Shown here: positions 47,452-55,922 of the stretch, in pieces
Position numbering within the stretch: the first letter of the stretch is position 1
Layout of the letters: each line of letters begins with the position of its first letter
NCBI RefSeq assembly: GCF_018860705.1
Contig: NZ_JAHKQA010000081.1
Location: 5,504-62,359 of the forward strand
Length of the DNA: 56,856 nucleotides
Origin: Citreicella sp. C3M06
Lineage (GTDB): Bacteria > Pseudomonadota > Alphaproteobacteria > Rhodobacterales > Rhodobacteraceae
Reading direction: 5' to 3'
Translations under genes and position numbers: made by a program
Notes under the pieces: generated by a model
The model's database searches: none
What the model was told of the DNA's origin: nothing
Seen by the model: only the letters and a program-made list of their open reading frames with translations

Positions 47452-48876
47452 TCAGGCGGCGGCGCGGATCGCCGGAACCTCTTCGATGAATGTCCTGTGC
47501 AGCGCCTTGATCACCGGCTGCAGCAACTCGCGCTCCATGATGAACTGAACGTCGACGTTGCGCGGACCCTGGCTGGCGCCAAGCGCCTCCAGCCCTTCCT
47601 CGGCGATGGCCACGAGGCCGCGCTGCAGGCAGGACAAGCCGGCGAGGTCGCGCCCGATCACCGCCGCCATCGCCAGCGTCCGCGAGCCGATCCGGGCCGA
47701 CGGGTAGATCTTGCGCAGATCTTTTTCGACCTTGCGCATCGCCGACAGCGAGCTGTCGACATAATGGGTGATGGTGTTGGCATTCGACACTTTCGACACG
47801 ATGCGCACGTCATGGCGCGTCAGCACCTCAAGGATCGCGGCGTCGTATCCCTTGACCCCAACCATGTCCTGCTCGAACAGCTCAAGGGCGATGATATCAA
47901 GGCCGGTGACCATCTCGACAGCGGGCGTTTCCGCCGCTTCGTCGTCGATCAGCGTGCCGGGGTCCTGCGGCTCAAAGGCATTGGTGACGCGCAGCGGCAC
48001 ATCGGCCTGGCGCAGCGTCTTGGCGGCCTTGGGGTGGATGGCCTCCATGCCCATGTTCGACATCTGGTCGGCCACGTCGTAATTGGTCCGGCCCAGCTTG
48101 CGGGCGGCGCCATGGCCGACAAGGTTCGGGTCTGCCGAGGACAGGTGGAATTCCTTGTGGATGATCGCTTCACGCGCCTGCGTCAGCGACGCCAGCATCG
48201 AAAAGGTCACCTCGGAATAGCCCCGGTCGAATTCGCGCATCAGCCCTTCGGCGCATTGCGCATAACCCGTCACAATGGGCATTTCGAGCATCGGGTCGAT
48301 GCCCTCCATCGCGCCAAGGATGCGCTGCTCGAGCGAGACATCGCCCTCGCCGCGCCAGCCGCTCAGGTCGACGAAACGGGCATTCACCCCGGCGCGCTGA
48401 AGCATCAGCACGGTGACGAACGCCGAATGCGCTTCGCCCATGCCCGACAGCAGCTCGCGCGTCTGAAGCATGTGCTCCGACAGGCGGAAATGGCCATACG
48501 AACAGACCCGCGCCAGATCGATCAGGCAGTTGCGCGCCCCGTCGATGCGGGTGCGCACGAAATCGGTCGCCTGCTCGATATCGGCGGGATGATCCAGCAC
48601 TCTGGTATGCGCCTCGATCATCGCATCGCCAACGCGGTTGAGCGCGTCGTGCCAGCCATGGCTGTTGTCGGACGCGGCGAACTGGCCAAAGACGCCCGGC
48701 TCCCCGGTCTTCTTGTGTTCGAGCAGCAGGTTGGTGATACCGCCGAAGGCAGAGACCACGAAAATACGCCCGTAAAGGTCCGCACCTGTGCGCTCGCCGA
48801 TCAGCAGGGTGTCCCGCAGCTCATGAACGCGGGACATGGATGTCCCGCCGATCTTTTCAACGGTATGCAATGCCAT
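47452..48876 (-). CDS. ask: Aspartate kinase of the ectoine operon
   Basis: 474 residues. The N-terminal kinase domain begins VEKIGGTSMS, the ectoine-type variant of the usual KFGGTS. It continues with FVVSAFGGITNLLLEHK and REAIIHKEFHLSSADP. C-terminal ACT domains follow (ALELFEQDMVGVKGYDAAIL, RIVSKVSNANTITHYVDSS). This Ask_Ect type makes aspartyl phosphate for ectoine and is less feedback-sensitive than the biosynthetic kinase. It follows ectC by three bases and ends at a strong terminator. Confidence 0.92.
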   Translation of the reverse strand: MALHTVEKIGGTSMSRVHELRDTLLIGERTGADLYGRIFVVSAFGGITNLLLEHKKTGEPGVFGQFAASDNSHGWHDALNRVGDAMIEAHTRVLDHPADIEQATDFVRTRIDGARNCLIDLARVCSYGHFRLSEHMLQTRELLSGMGEAHSAFVTVLMLQRAGVNARFVDLSGWRGEGDVSLEQRILGAMEGIDPMLEMPIVTGYAQCAEGLMREFDRGYSEVTFSMLASLTQAREAIIHKEFHLSSADPNLVGHGAARKLGRTNYDVADQMSNMGMEAIHPKAAKTLRQADVPLRVTNAFEPQDPGTLIDDEAAETPAVEMVTGLDIIALELFEQDMVGVKGYDAAILEVLTRHDVRIVSKVSNANTITHYVDSSLSAMRKVEKDLRKIYPSARIGSRTLAMAAVIGRDLAGLSCLQRGLVAIAEEGLEALGASQGPRNVDVQFIMERELLQPVIKALHRTFIEEVPAIRAAA

Positions 48877-48879
48877 GGC

Positions 48880-49272
48880 TTACGCCACCTCCTCGGCCGG
48901 GGCGTAAGAGCCATCCTCGCGGTGCACCTCGGTGCCGGTCACCGGCGGGTTGAAGCAGCAGGCCATGTGCAGCTCTTCTTCGGCGCGCAGGATGTGCTTG
49001 TCGTGCAGGTTCAGCGCATACATGACGCCGGGCTTGATCTCGTGGGTCTCGCCGGTGGCGATGTCGGTGATCGAACCCTTGCCCGCCATGCAATACACCG
49101 ATTCAAAGTGGTGCTTGTAATGGAAGGTATGTTCCGAGCCAGCCTCGAGCACGGTGATATGGAACGAAAAGCCCATGCCGTCCTGTGCCAGCAGCATCCG
49201 GGTGGATGTCCACTGGGCGTCGGCCACGTGCTTGTCGGTGTCTTTGAGCTTGTTGAAGTCGCGTACGATCAT
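48880..49272 (-). CDS. ectC: L-ectoine synthase
   Basis: 130 residues, a cupin that cyclises N-gamma-acetyl-diaminobutyrate to ectoine. Features are MIVRDFNKL, FHITVLEAGSEHTFHYKHHFESVYCMAGKGSI with metal-binding residues, and the C-terminal LHMACCFNPPVTGTEVH. Full length; GGAG precedes the ATG. Third gene of the operon. Confidence 0.96.
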   Translation of the reverse strand: MIVRDFNKLKDTDKHVADAQWTSTRMLLAQDGMGFSFHITVLEAGSEHTFHYKHHFESVYCMAGKGSITDIATGETHEIKPGVMYALNLHDKHILRAEEELHMACCFNPPVTGTEVHREDGSYAPAEEVA

Positions 49273-49278
49273 GATGAA

Positions 49279-50553
49279 TTACTCCGCTGCGATTTTCATT
49301 GTGTCGGTAAGGGCGGCGCGGGTGGCGTCGCGCAGGATCTCGAACCCTGCCGCAAACTGCTCATCCGTGGTGGTCAGCGGTGCCAGCACCTTGACCACCT
49401 CGTCATGCGCGCCCGATGTTTCGATGATCAGGCCGCGCTTGAACGCCTCGGCGCAGATCGTTCCGGCCAGATCGCCCGAGCCGACGTCGACGCCGCGCAT
49501 CAGGCCGCGACCCTTGAGGAACGCCCCGTCGATCATGTCGGCGATCGAGGTCAGGCCGGTTTCCACGGTGCGGGTCTTGTCCGTGAGGCTGTCCTGAAAG
49601 GCGCTGTCCTTCCAGAATTTCTCCAGCGCCACGCGGGCGGTGACAAAGGCATGGGTGTTGCCCCGGAAGGTGCCGTTATGCTCGGCGGGCTTCCAGATAT
49701 CGTGCTGCGGTTTGACCAGCAGCGCGGCAAACGGCAGGCCAAAGCCGGACAGCGATTTCGCCAGCGGGATCAGGTCCGGCTCGATACCCATTTCCTCGAA
49801 GGAAAAGAACGTGCCGGTGCGGCCGATCCCGGCCTGAATGTCATCGAGGATCAGCAGCGCGCCATGCTTTTTCGCCAGCGCCGCGATGCCGCGCAGCCAG
49901 TCGGCAGAGGCAGCATTCAGGCCGCCTTCGCCCTGCACCGGCTCGATCAGGAATGCGGCGGGCGCATCAAGACCCGACGACGGGTTGTCGAGCATGAATT
50001 CGATCTGCTTGAGCGTATCGACATCGGGGCCGAAGGCGCCTTCGAAGGGCAGGTGGGTAACGCCCTGAAGCGGCATCCCGCCGCCGCCGCGCTTGCCGCT
50101 GTTGCCGGTTGCGGCCAGCGCGCCCATGGTCATGCCATGAAAGCCATTGGTGAAGGCGACGATGTTGTGACGGCCGGTGACCTTGCGGGCCAGCTTCATC
50201 GCCGCCTCGACGGCGTTGGTGCCGGTCGGGCCGACCATCATCACCTTGTGGTCCATGTTGCGCGGACGCAGGATGATCTCTTCGAAGGCGGTCAGAAAGG
50301 CTTCTTTCTGATCGGTGTGCATGTCGAGCCCGTGGGTCACGCCATCGGCCATCAGATGGTCGATCAACGCGGCCTTCATGTCGGGGTCGTTGTGGCCGTA
50401 GTTCAGCGACGAGCAACCGGCGAGAAAGTCGATGTACTCGCGGCCGGTATCATCGGTCAGGATCGAACCCTGCGCCTTGACGAAGCTGGTGGGGAACGAA
50501 CGGCAGTAGGAGCGCGCTTCGCTTTCGCGGCGCGTATAGATATCGCGTGTCAT
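49279..50553 (-). CDS. ectB: L-2,4-diaminobutyrate aminotransferase
   Basis: 424 residues, a class III PLP aminotransferase converting aspartate semialdehyde to 2,4-diaminobutyrate. SFPTSFVKAQGSILTDDTGR is the N-terminus, FTNGFHGMTMGALAATGNSG the PLP loop, LILDDIQAGIGRTG the ring-binding Asp and PLAKSLSGFGLPFAALLV the Lys that holds PLP. AAAGGACG precedes the ATG. Between ectA and ectC. Confidence 0.96.
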   Translation of the reverse strand: MTRDIYTRRESEARSYCRSFPTSFVKAQGSILTDDTGREYIDFLAGCSSLNYGHNDPDMKAALIDHLMADGVTHGLDMHTDQKEAFLTAFEEIILRPRNMDHKVMMVGPTGTNAVEAAMKLARKVTGRHNIVAFTNGFHGMTMGALAATGNSGKRGGGGMPLQGVTHLPFEGAFGPDVDTLKQIEFMLDNPSSGLDAPAAFLIEPVQGEGGLNAASADWLRGIAALAKKHGALLILDDIQAGIGRTGTFFSFEEMGIEPDLIPLAKSLSGFGLPFAALLVKPQHDIWKPAEHNGTFRGNTHAFVTARVALEKFWKDSAFQDSLTDKTRTVETGLTSIADMIDGAFLKGRGLMRGVDVGSGDLAGTICAEAFKRGLIIETSGAHDEVVKVLAPLTTTDEQFAAGFEILRDATRAALTDTMKIAAE

Positions 50554-50637
50554 GTCTTACGTCCTTTCGGGACTTGGGATCAGATAAATTTGGTCAACGG
50601 TGAGCGGCCCGCAGGGGCGTCCGGCGGGCGCTGGCGC

Positions 50638-51174
50638 TCAGGCGGCGCGCAGTTTGGCGGCCTGCTTGCGGGGCAACGTGACCGTCACCAGATGTTCGGT
50701 GTCGTGATGACCACCGAAGTGGTCTTCCTTGTGGTAATGCGGCGCGTCACTCAGATCGCCGCCAATGGTGCGGGCAAAGCTGCGGAACAGCCCCCACGAG
50801 GCAGCGTTGTCCTTGGTGATGGTGGTCTTGAGGGCGCGCGCCTCGGTGGTCTCGTCGCGGTTCACCAGATGCAGCAGCATCTGCTTGCCAAGACCAAGAC
50901 CACGGGCCTGTTCACCGACCGCCACCTGCCAGACAAAGAACGTGTCTTCGTTGGGGATCATGTGACCCGAGATCCAGCCGACCACCTCGCCGTCAAGCTC
51001 GGCCACGACGCAGGTGTCGCGAAAGTGCTCTGCCTGTACGAGATTGCAGTACATCGAATTCTCGTCGAGCGGCTTGCACGCGCGCACGAGCTCCCAGATG
51101 GCGGCGCCATCGGTCTTCTCGGGCTTGCGGAGCGTCAGAGCATCCGCCGGGGCGGTGAAGCTGTCTTTCGGCAT
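50638..51174 (-). CDS. ectA: L-2,4-diaminobutyrate acetyltransferase
   Basis: 178 residues, a GNAT acetyltransferase acetylating diaminobutyrate at the gamma nitrogen. The acetyl-CoA loop is VGEQARGLGLGKQMLLHL. LRKPEKTDGAAIWELVRAC and DENSMYCNLVQAEHF are the EctA-specific parts. AGAGGA lies nine bases before the ATG. First gene of the ectABC-ask operon, which makes the salt-stress solute ectoine; no ectD hydroxylase follows. Confidence 0.95.
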   Translation of the reverse strand: MPKDSFTAPADALTLRKPEKTDGAAIWELVRACKPLDENSMYCNLVQAEHFRDTCVVAELDGEVVGWISGHMIPNEDTFFVWQVAVGEQARGLGLGKQMLLHLVNRDETTEARALKTTITKDNAASWGLFRSFARTIGGDLSDAPHYHKEDHFGGHHDTEHLVTVTLPRKQAAKLRAA

Positions 51175-51200
51175 CGGTGTGCGTCCTCTCGTTTTCCTTT

Positions 51201-51236
51201 GATCAGTAAACTAATCGAGCGGCAGCAAAGTTTCAA
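51201..51236 (-). promoter_or_regulatory. Candidate ectA promoter with overlapping EctR operator
   Basis: On the minus strand TTGAAA (51236-51231), a 17-base spacer and TAGTTT (51213-51208) fit a sigma-70 promoter. A near-palindrome GATCAGT-AA-ACTAATC (51201-51216) covers the -10. Its AGT-N2-ACT core and short arms resemble the EctR1 operator described in Methylomicrobium. Confidence 0.55.
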
Positions 51237-51314
51237 CCACCTAAGCATTTTTAGGCGAAATCCTGCATTGGCCCTTATTTTTATGGGGATATTGGGTGAA
51301 AATTCCACAATCTA

Positions 51315-51358
51315 TTGAAAGTTTCTGCAATTAAATTATATTTAGGATCGTGAAATAT
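51315..51358 (+). promoter_or_regulatory. Candidate ectR promoter with inverted repeat
   Basis: TTGAAA (51315-51320), 16 bases, TATATT (51337-51342) on the plus strand. ATATTT (51338-51343) and AAATAT (51353-51358) form an inverted repeat over the -10 and start site, where autorepression would act. Confidence 0.45.
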
Positions 51359-51452
51359 TCAGTAGATGCTTAGCCACTTGAAGTATCCCGAACCATCAGG
51401 CACAAGGCAGCCTTCCCGCTTCAGGCCCGGCAATGGCAAGGTAACAGGTCCA

Positions 51453-51929
51453 ATGGACAGAACGGATGACAGTTTGATCGCCCTCAGGCGCATTTTGCGC
51501 GCAACCGAGCTTTACGAACGCGACCTTGCAAGCGCTGCCGGGGTGACCCCGGCAAAGCTGCGGGTGATGCAGATCGTGCAGATGAAGGGCGGGCGCACCA
51601 CGCCAAAGGCGCTGGCGCTGCAGATGGGCGTCAGTCAGGCCACGGTCACCGGGCTGGTCGACAAGCTGGTCAAGGATGGCATGGTCCGCCGCGCCCAGTC
51701 GGAAACCGACCGCAGGCAGATCAATGTCATGCTGGTGCCGGCGGGCGAGGCGGCGCTTGAAAAGGCGCCGGACGCCCTGCAGCAACGGTTCGTGCGCGAA
51801 TTCGAGCGGCTCGAAGACTGGGAGCAGGCGCAGCTTCTGTCGTCGCTGGAACGGGTCGCAGCCATGCTGGATGCGCGCGACATCGACGCTTCGCCCGTGC
51901 TGACGGTCGGGGCCATCGGCGCGGCCTAA
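51453..51929 (+). CDS. ectR: MarR-family regulator of ectoine synthesis (EctR)
   Basis: 158 residues. The winged helix-turn-helix reads LRVMQIVQMKGGRTTPKALALQMGVSQATVTGLVDKL, followed by the wing MVRRAQSETDRRQINVML. It is divergent from ectA, as EctR1-type repressors are. ATG 51453 is chosen because the preceding 29 codons show no family similarity; the ribosome binding site (AGGT) is weak. It ends tail-to-tail with the SARP-type gene, overlapping it by four bases. Confidence 0.85.
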   Translation: MDRTDDSLIALRRILRATELYERDLASAAGVTPAKLRVMQIVQMKGGRTTPKALALQMGVSQATVTGLVDKLVKDGMVRRAQSETDRRQINVMLVPAGEAALEKAPDALQQRFVREFERLEDWEQAQLLSSLERVAAMLDARDIDASPVLTVGAIGAA

Positions 51930-53575
51930 AGCAGCGCGCGGATCGGGGTCAGCAAATCCTTTTCGCGCAGCACGGGCACCGGGTAGGCCGGATCGTTGAC
52001 CAGCAGCTCGAGCGTAAAGCCCGGTTCGATCTCGCCAAGCCGCTTGGCGGCACGCATCGCATCGTCGAGCCGTTCGCTGCGCGTGTACAACGCGATCAGA
52101 CTGCGCAGCGCGGGGCGCGATTTCGGGCTGCCCCTCAGCGTCGTTTCGGCTGCGGCGATGGCATCGTCATAGCGCTCGCAGGACAGATTGATCAGCGCAT
52201 GGCTGATATCCCACCAATGCCGGAACGGCGAGTACCGCACGATTTCAAGCGCATTGGATGACGCAGACAGCGCCGCCACCGGATCGCCGCAGGCCATATG
52301 CGCTTCTGCCAGCGCCTTCCAAGCGTAGGGGGAATGCGGGTTGCCCGCCACGGATCGGCGCGCAAGATCCATTCCCCCGCTGACATCGCCGCCAATTGTC
52401 GAGACCGTCTTCGACACCAGTGCCTGAACCAGCGGGTTGGACGCATCGCTGCGCAAGGCCTGCAGGCTCAGCTCGGTGATCTGTTCTTGCAGGGCCTTGG
52501 TGTCGGGCTCAAGTTTTTCGATCAGCTGGGTCAGGCGGGCCATGCCGTGCCACGCGAGGTAGACGCCGCTGTGATCCAGCCGGTACGCCTTTTCGAACAA
52601 GGCACAGGCCTTGCGCGTCTCGTCGCGCTCAAAGCCGAAAAGCCGTTTCAACGCCAGCCGGGACAATGCCGTGGCCCGCGCTTCGGGCCGGTTCAGGCCA
52701 AGCGCTTGCGGCAACCGCGACAGCACGCGCTCGGCGCTTTGATAGATCAGACGCGACAGCTCGGGCGTGGATTGCCGCAACTGGTCATCGTCGCTTAGCG
52801 GATGGGTTTCGCTCAGCAGGATCTCACCGGTGCGCAGGTCTATCGCCCGGACAAAGGCCGCGCGAGTATAATCGGCACGCGACAGGTTGCACGACAGCAG
52901 CACGTCGCAATCTGGTAGCGGTTTGCCGACACTGCCGGTGTCGGCCTGTCGCCAGGCGCGCACCTGTTCGATGATGCTGCCTGCGATCCCGTCGGCGGTA
53001 TACTCGGCAAGCAGCCTGTCGCTCGGCGCGGTCGACTGATCAAACACGCAGCGGATGGCAACGCCGCGCTCTGACTGTCGCACCGCAAGCAGGCCGCGGT
53101 CACGCCATGTGGCGCGTTCCTGCTGCAGCCATGCCGAGAATGCCGGGTCGCGCGGCTCGAGCCCCGGCAGCAGTTCCATCCCAGACCCGTTCGGCTGCGC
53201 GGCGTCGAACAGATCGACCGTCACGCGTGAGGAATCCAGCGCCACCTCTTCGCCGTCGCATAGTAGGATGCCGGAGCAGGGGCCAAGCATCTTTCGCAGC
53301 TTGCGCAGCGCCTGGCGCAGGTTGGCCGAGGCCTGTTCGTCGCGGAAAGTGCTCCACAGGTGGCGCGCCAGCCAGCGGCGCGAGCGGCGTTGATCCGGGG
53401 CAAGGGCAAGCATCGCGATGATGCCCTGATTTTTTGCGCCGGTCAGGGTCAATTCCTGACCGTCGGCGCAGGTTATACGAAATTTTCCAAGAAGTTCGAT
53501 TCGAATGGTCGCAGCGGGGTCGCGCATGGCTTTGGTCCCGTCATCAGAAAACATGATACTATCTGGACTCTGCAA
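51926..53575 (-). CDS. SARP-type transcriptional regulator with BTAD and TPR-like region
   Basis: About 549 residues. The N-terminal ~100 hold an OmpR/PhoB-like DNA-binding domain (IRIELLGKFRITCADGQELTL, NQGIIAMLALAPDQRRSRRW, SANLRQALRKLRKML). A BTAD-like helical domain follows. A central segment resembles the TolB-like or adenylate-cyclase-associated part (GSIIEQVRAWRQ, LLSCNLSRADYTRAAFVRAI). TPR-like helices run to the end (HSPYAWKALAEAHMACGDPV, RPALRSLIALYTRSERLDDA). Three Met codons (53575, 53554, 53527) could be the start; the last is preceded by GGGA and begins at the conserved domain. It overlaps ectR tail-to-tail; its target genes are unknown. Confidence 0.75.
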   Translation of the reverse strand: MQSPDSIMFSDDGTKAMRDPAATIRIELLGKFRITCADGQELTLTGAKNQGIIAMLALAPDQRRSRRWLARHLWSTFRDEQASANLRQALRKLRKMLGPCSGILLCDGEEVALDSSRVTVDLFDAAQPNGSGMELLPGLEPRDPAFSAWLQQERATWRDRGLLAVRQSERGVAIRCVFDQSTAPSDRLLAEYTADGIAGSIIEQVRAWRQADTGSVGKPLPDCDVLLSCNLSRADYTRAAFVRAIDLRTGEILLSETHPLSDDDQLRQSTPELSRLIYQSAERVLSRLPQALGLNRPEARATALSRLALKRLFGFERDETRKACALFEKAYRLDHSGVYLAWHGMARLTQLIEKLEPDTKALQEQITELSLQALRSDASNPLVQALVSKTVSTIGGDVSGGMDLARRSVAGNPHSPYAWKALAEAHMACGDPVAALSASSNALEIVRYSPFRHWWDISHALINLSCERYDDAIAAAETTLRGSPKSRPALRSLIALYTRSERLDDAMRAAKRLGEIEPGFTLELLVNDPAYPVPVLREKDLLTPIRALL

Positions 53576-53986
53576 TCAGAATAATATCGCACACAGTCAA
53601 AAAGCCGCATATAATTATACAGCGCACGACCAAAGGTTGACGTGAAGCAGCTTGAAGCTCAAGCTGTATTCGGAGGAGGAGCGGACGATTCACTCAAAAT
53701 AGCAAAAAGGCCTCGGCGACGAGACCTTCCGGCGCAACTGGCGGTTGTTTTCGCCAAGGCTGCGTGGGCCGCTCTGGATCGTCCTCATTTGTCTCAACGC
53801 GCCGTCATTGTCGATCCGTCGGCAAGGACCACAGGGTAACGAGTAGGGCAGACGGTCGTCTGCCTTTTGGTGACAAGTGCGCCGGGGTCCGCGTGGCCCC
53901 GGCTACTTTTTTGGCTCCGGATGACAGGGATCAAGGCGCAGGAAAACTCGCCGCGCCATGCTCTCCCAAAGCTTCGGGAGGAAATC
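53576..53986. other. 411 bp without a recognisable gene
   Basis: One plus-strand frame, about 53700-53840, reads FRRNWRLFSPRLRGPLWIVL and looks protein-like, but has no start, ribosome binding site or family I can name. The region just before the cytochrome gene presumably holds its promoter; none is clear. Confidence 0.35.
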
Positions 53987-54397
53987 ATGCTGTGCCGTTT
54001 CATGCTTGCCGTGGTGCTTGGCGTCACGGCGTCTGTTGCCACCGCGCAGGACGCCGATATTGGTCGGGCGCTGTACCAGCGTCATTGCGCCACCTGCCAC
54101 GGGCTTGAGGGGCGCGGCGAAGGCCCGATGGCCGGGGCGATGGTCATCAAGCCGGTCAACCTGACCGAGCTGTTGATCCGCAACGGCGGAGTGTTCCCGA
54201 TGGAGCGGGTCGTGATGCGCATCGACGGGCGCGATCCGCTGGTCAGCCACGGCTCGCCCATGCCGGTCTATGGCGATTATTTCGAGCGCGCTTTTGACGT
54301 TCCGATCAAGACACCCTCCGGCCAGCCGCTGCTGGCCTCGCGCGCGGTGATCGATCTTGTGGCTTATCTCTACGAGCTTCAGCGCATCGAAGAGTGA
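53987..54397 (+). CDS. Small periplasmic c-type cytochrome
   Basis: 136 residues. A signal peptide is present (MLCRFMLAVVLGVTASVATA, cleavage before QDADIG). A single heme-binding CATCH lies at about residues 34-38 in ALYQRHCATCHGLEGRGEGP, and the axial Met is probably in GSPMPVYGDYF. A strong GGGAGGA site precedes the ATG. It would carry electrons in the periplasm; the partner is unknown. It converges on the lipoprotein gene with a 1-bp gap. Confidence 0.85.
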   Translation: MLCRFMLAVVLGVTASVATAQDADIGRALYQRHCATCHGLEGRGEGPMAGAMVIKPVNLTELLIRNGGVFPMERVVMRIDGRDPLVSHGSPMPVYGDYFERAFDVPIKTPSGQPLLASRAVIDLVAYLYELQRIEE

Positions 54398-54398
54398 T

Positions 54399-55079
54399 CT
54401 AGCGGCAGATTCCCTCGCGCTGGATGCCGCGCCACGGCACGATCACTTCGGGGGCGTCGAGCGCCGCATCGAGCCGGGCAATCGGCATCTCCGCCCCGAT
54501 CATCGCCCGCAGCCTCTGTGTGCGCGGCGCGCCCGGATCAAGCACGTGGCAGCAGACGTATTCCTCGACGATGGCGCCTTGCTGCTCGTAGCCATGATCG
54601 AGAAAACGCGACATCTCGCCCGTGTCGAACAGGTAGGGATCGCGGGATTGGCCATGTTCGGTAATTGCCTTCAGCGGGGTGTAGCCGGTGCGTTTCCGGT
54701 TTTGCCATTGCCAGACATGCGTCGCCTCATGCGCCAGCAGCATGGCATCCAGCAGGTCGATCCGTTTCGGATAGTCGGGCATGAAATCGCGCCGATACAG
54801 ATCCTTGCGATAAAACACCCGCTGGAACACGGTCATCGCACCGGGAGAAACCGTCACGGTTTCGCCCTGCGAAGGGGGCCAGATCCGTTCCATGCAGGTC
54901 AGGCGCGGGCGGATGGGCCGCTGATAGGTCACCGATCCCAGCGCCAGCCCGTCGTGAAACCTGATTCGCGAGGTGTCGAGCCTGTCGCCCTGAATGGCGT
55001 TCAGAAATGCGGTTTCGTTCGGCGTCAGGGTGCGGCCGCAGGCAGCAAGGAACAGCAGGGCAAAAAGGATCAGTCGCAT
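54399..55079 (-). CDS. Putative lipoprotein with HExxH motif
   Basis: 226 residues. The N-terminus MRLILFALLFLAACGR is a lipoprotein signal with lipobox LAAC (lipidated Cys14). LLAHEATHVWQWQNRKRTG (about residues 113-131) contains HEATH, the zinc-protease-type HExxH. An acidic stretch follows (VEEYVCCHVLD), which could give a third ligand. It may be a membrane-anchored peptidase or only share the motif; I do not recognise the family with certainty. Confidence 0.65.
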   Translation of the reverse strand: MRLILFALLFLAACGRTLTPNETAFLNAIQGDRLDTSRIRFHDGLALGSVTYQRPIRPRLTCMERIWPPSQGETVTVSPGAMTVFQRVFYRKDLYRRDFMPDYPKRIDLLDAMLLAHEATHVWQWQNRKRTGYTPLKAITEHGQSRDPYLFDTGEMSRFLDHGYEQQGAIVEEYVCCHVLDPGAPRTQRLRAMIGAEMPIARLDAALDAPEVIVPWRGIQREGICR

Positions 55080-55115
55080 CCGCGCAGCAAAGCCTGCCCG
55101 CCGCCGGTGTGCAAG

Positions 55116-55826
55116 TCACCGCAGCGTGACGACATCGGTGGTCGGCATCGTTCCCGAGATTTCGAGGATCAGCTTGCGTTTTACCGCCTCGGCGAAATGC
55201 TCGCGGCTCGAGGCGGTGACGACAAAAGCTCCCATGCCGCCGATGATGCGATCCTCGTAGATCTGCGCAAGGTTGGAATCGAGACTGCCTTCGCGCAGAA
55301 TCGGCAGGGCGTTGATGGTGATGCCGCTGGCAAGCACCTCGTCGCGGGCCTCTTCGATGCCAGGGCCGCTGAAATTGCCGATGCTGTCACCCGAGAAATC
55401 GATGACCTTGCGCCAGCCGTCGATGTCATTGCGCTCGATCAGCGCCTTGCCGGTCAGCAGCGCGTGGCCGATGGCATTGCGGCCAAAGGCCATGCGCGGG
55501 CTGTCGAGCAATTGCGCGGCAAAGCTTGCGGCATCCTCGGGGCCCCGGATCCGCATCCATGTCACCACCTGTCCCTGATTGGCGGCCCATTCCACATAGG
55601 TCACGGCGATCTCGCCATAGGCGGTTCTGGAGATGGCGCCCAGCACCTCGGGATCCTGCATCGCTTGCGCATAGCCTTCGCGCTGGAACATCAGCTCGCT
55701 CTGGGTGATCGAGCCGGAAGCATCGGCCAGCAACACCAGTTCAAGGTCGGTGTCCTGCGCCTGCGCGGCGCTGGACAGAACGGCACTGGTCAGAAGGGCA
55801 AGGGCGAGGACAAAGGCAAGGCGCAT
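55116..55826 (-). CDS. DUF1194 (VWA-like) secreted protein
   Basis: 236 residues. A signal peptide (about 23 residues, ending AQA) leads into a von Willebrand factor A-like domain. The metal-site start DASGS is in LVLLADASGSITQSE, IDFSGDSIGN gives the other acidic residues, and GITINALPIL is the next strand. This is DUF1194, common in Rhodobacteraceae, exported to the periplasm, function unknown. GGAGA precedes the ATG. Confidence 0.85.
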   Translation of the reverse strand: MRLAFVLALALLTSAVLSSAAQAQDTDLELVLLADASGSITQSELMFQREGYAQAMQDPEVLGAISRTAYGEIAVTYVEWAANQGQVVTWMRIRGPEDAASFAAQLLDSPRMAFGRNAIGHALLTGKALIERNDIDGWRKVIDFSGDSIGNFSGPGIEEARDEVLASGITINALPILREGSLDSNLAQIYEDRIIGGMGAFVVTASSREHFAEAVKRKLILEISGTMPTTDVVTLR

Positions 55827-55922
55827 GGTCGATCTCCGGGCTGCTTGACCAAGGCTAACCGGCCCGGCCCGCTGCCCGCATCGCTTCTGTGCCGTACTGA
55901 CGCGAACGTGAGCGGTTTTTGC

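Noticed and set aside
47497-51318. 1273-codon open frame on the plus strand across the ectoine operon
   Set aside because: It is antisense to four certain genes (ask, ectC, ectB, ectA) and owes its length to GC-rich third positions; no domain is recognisable.
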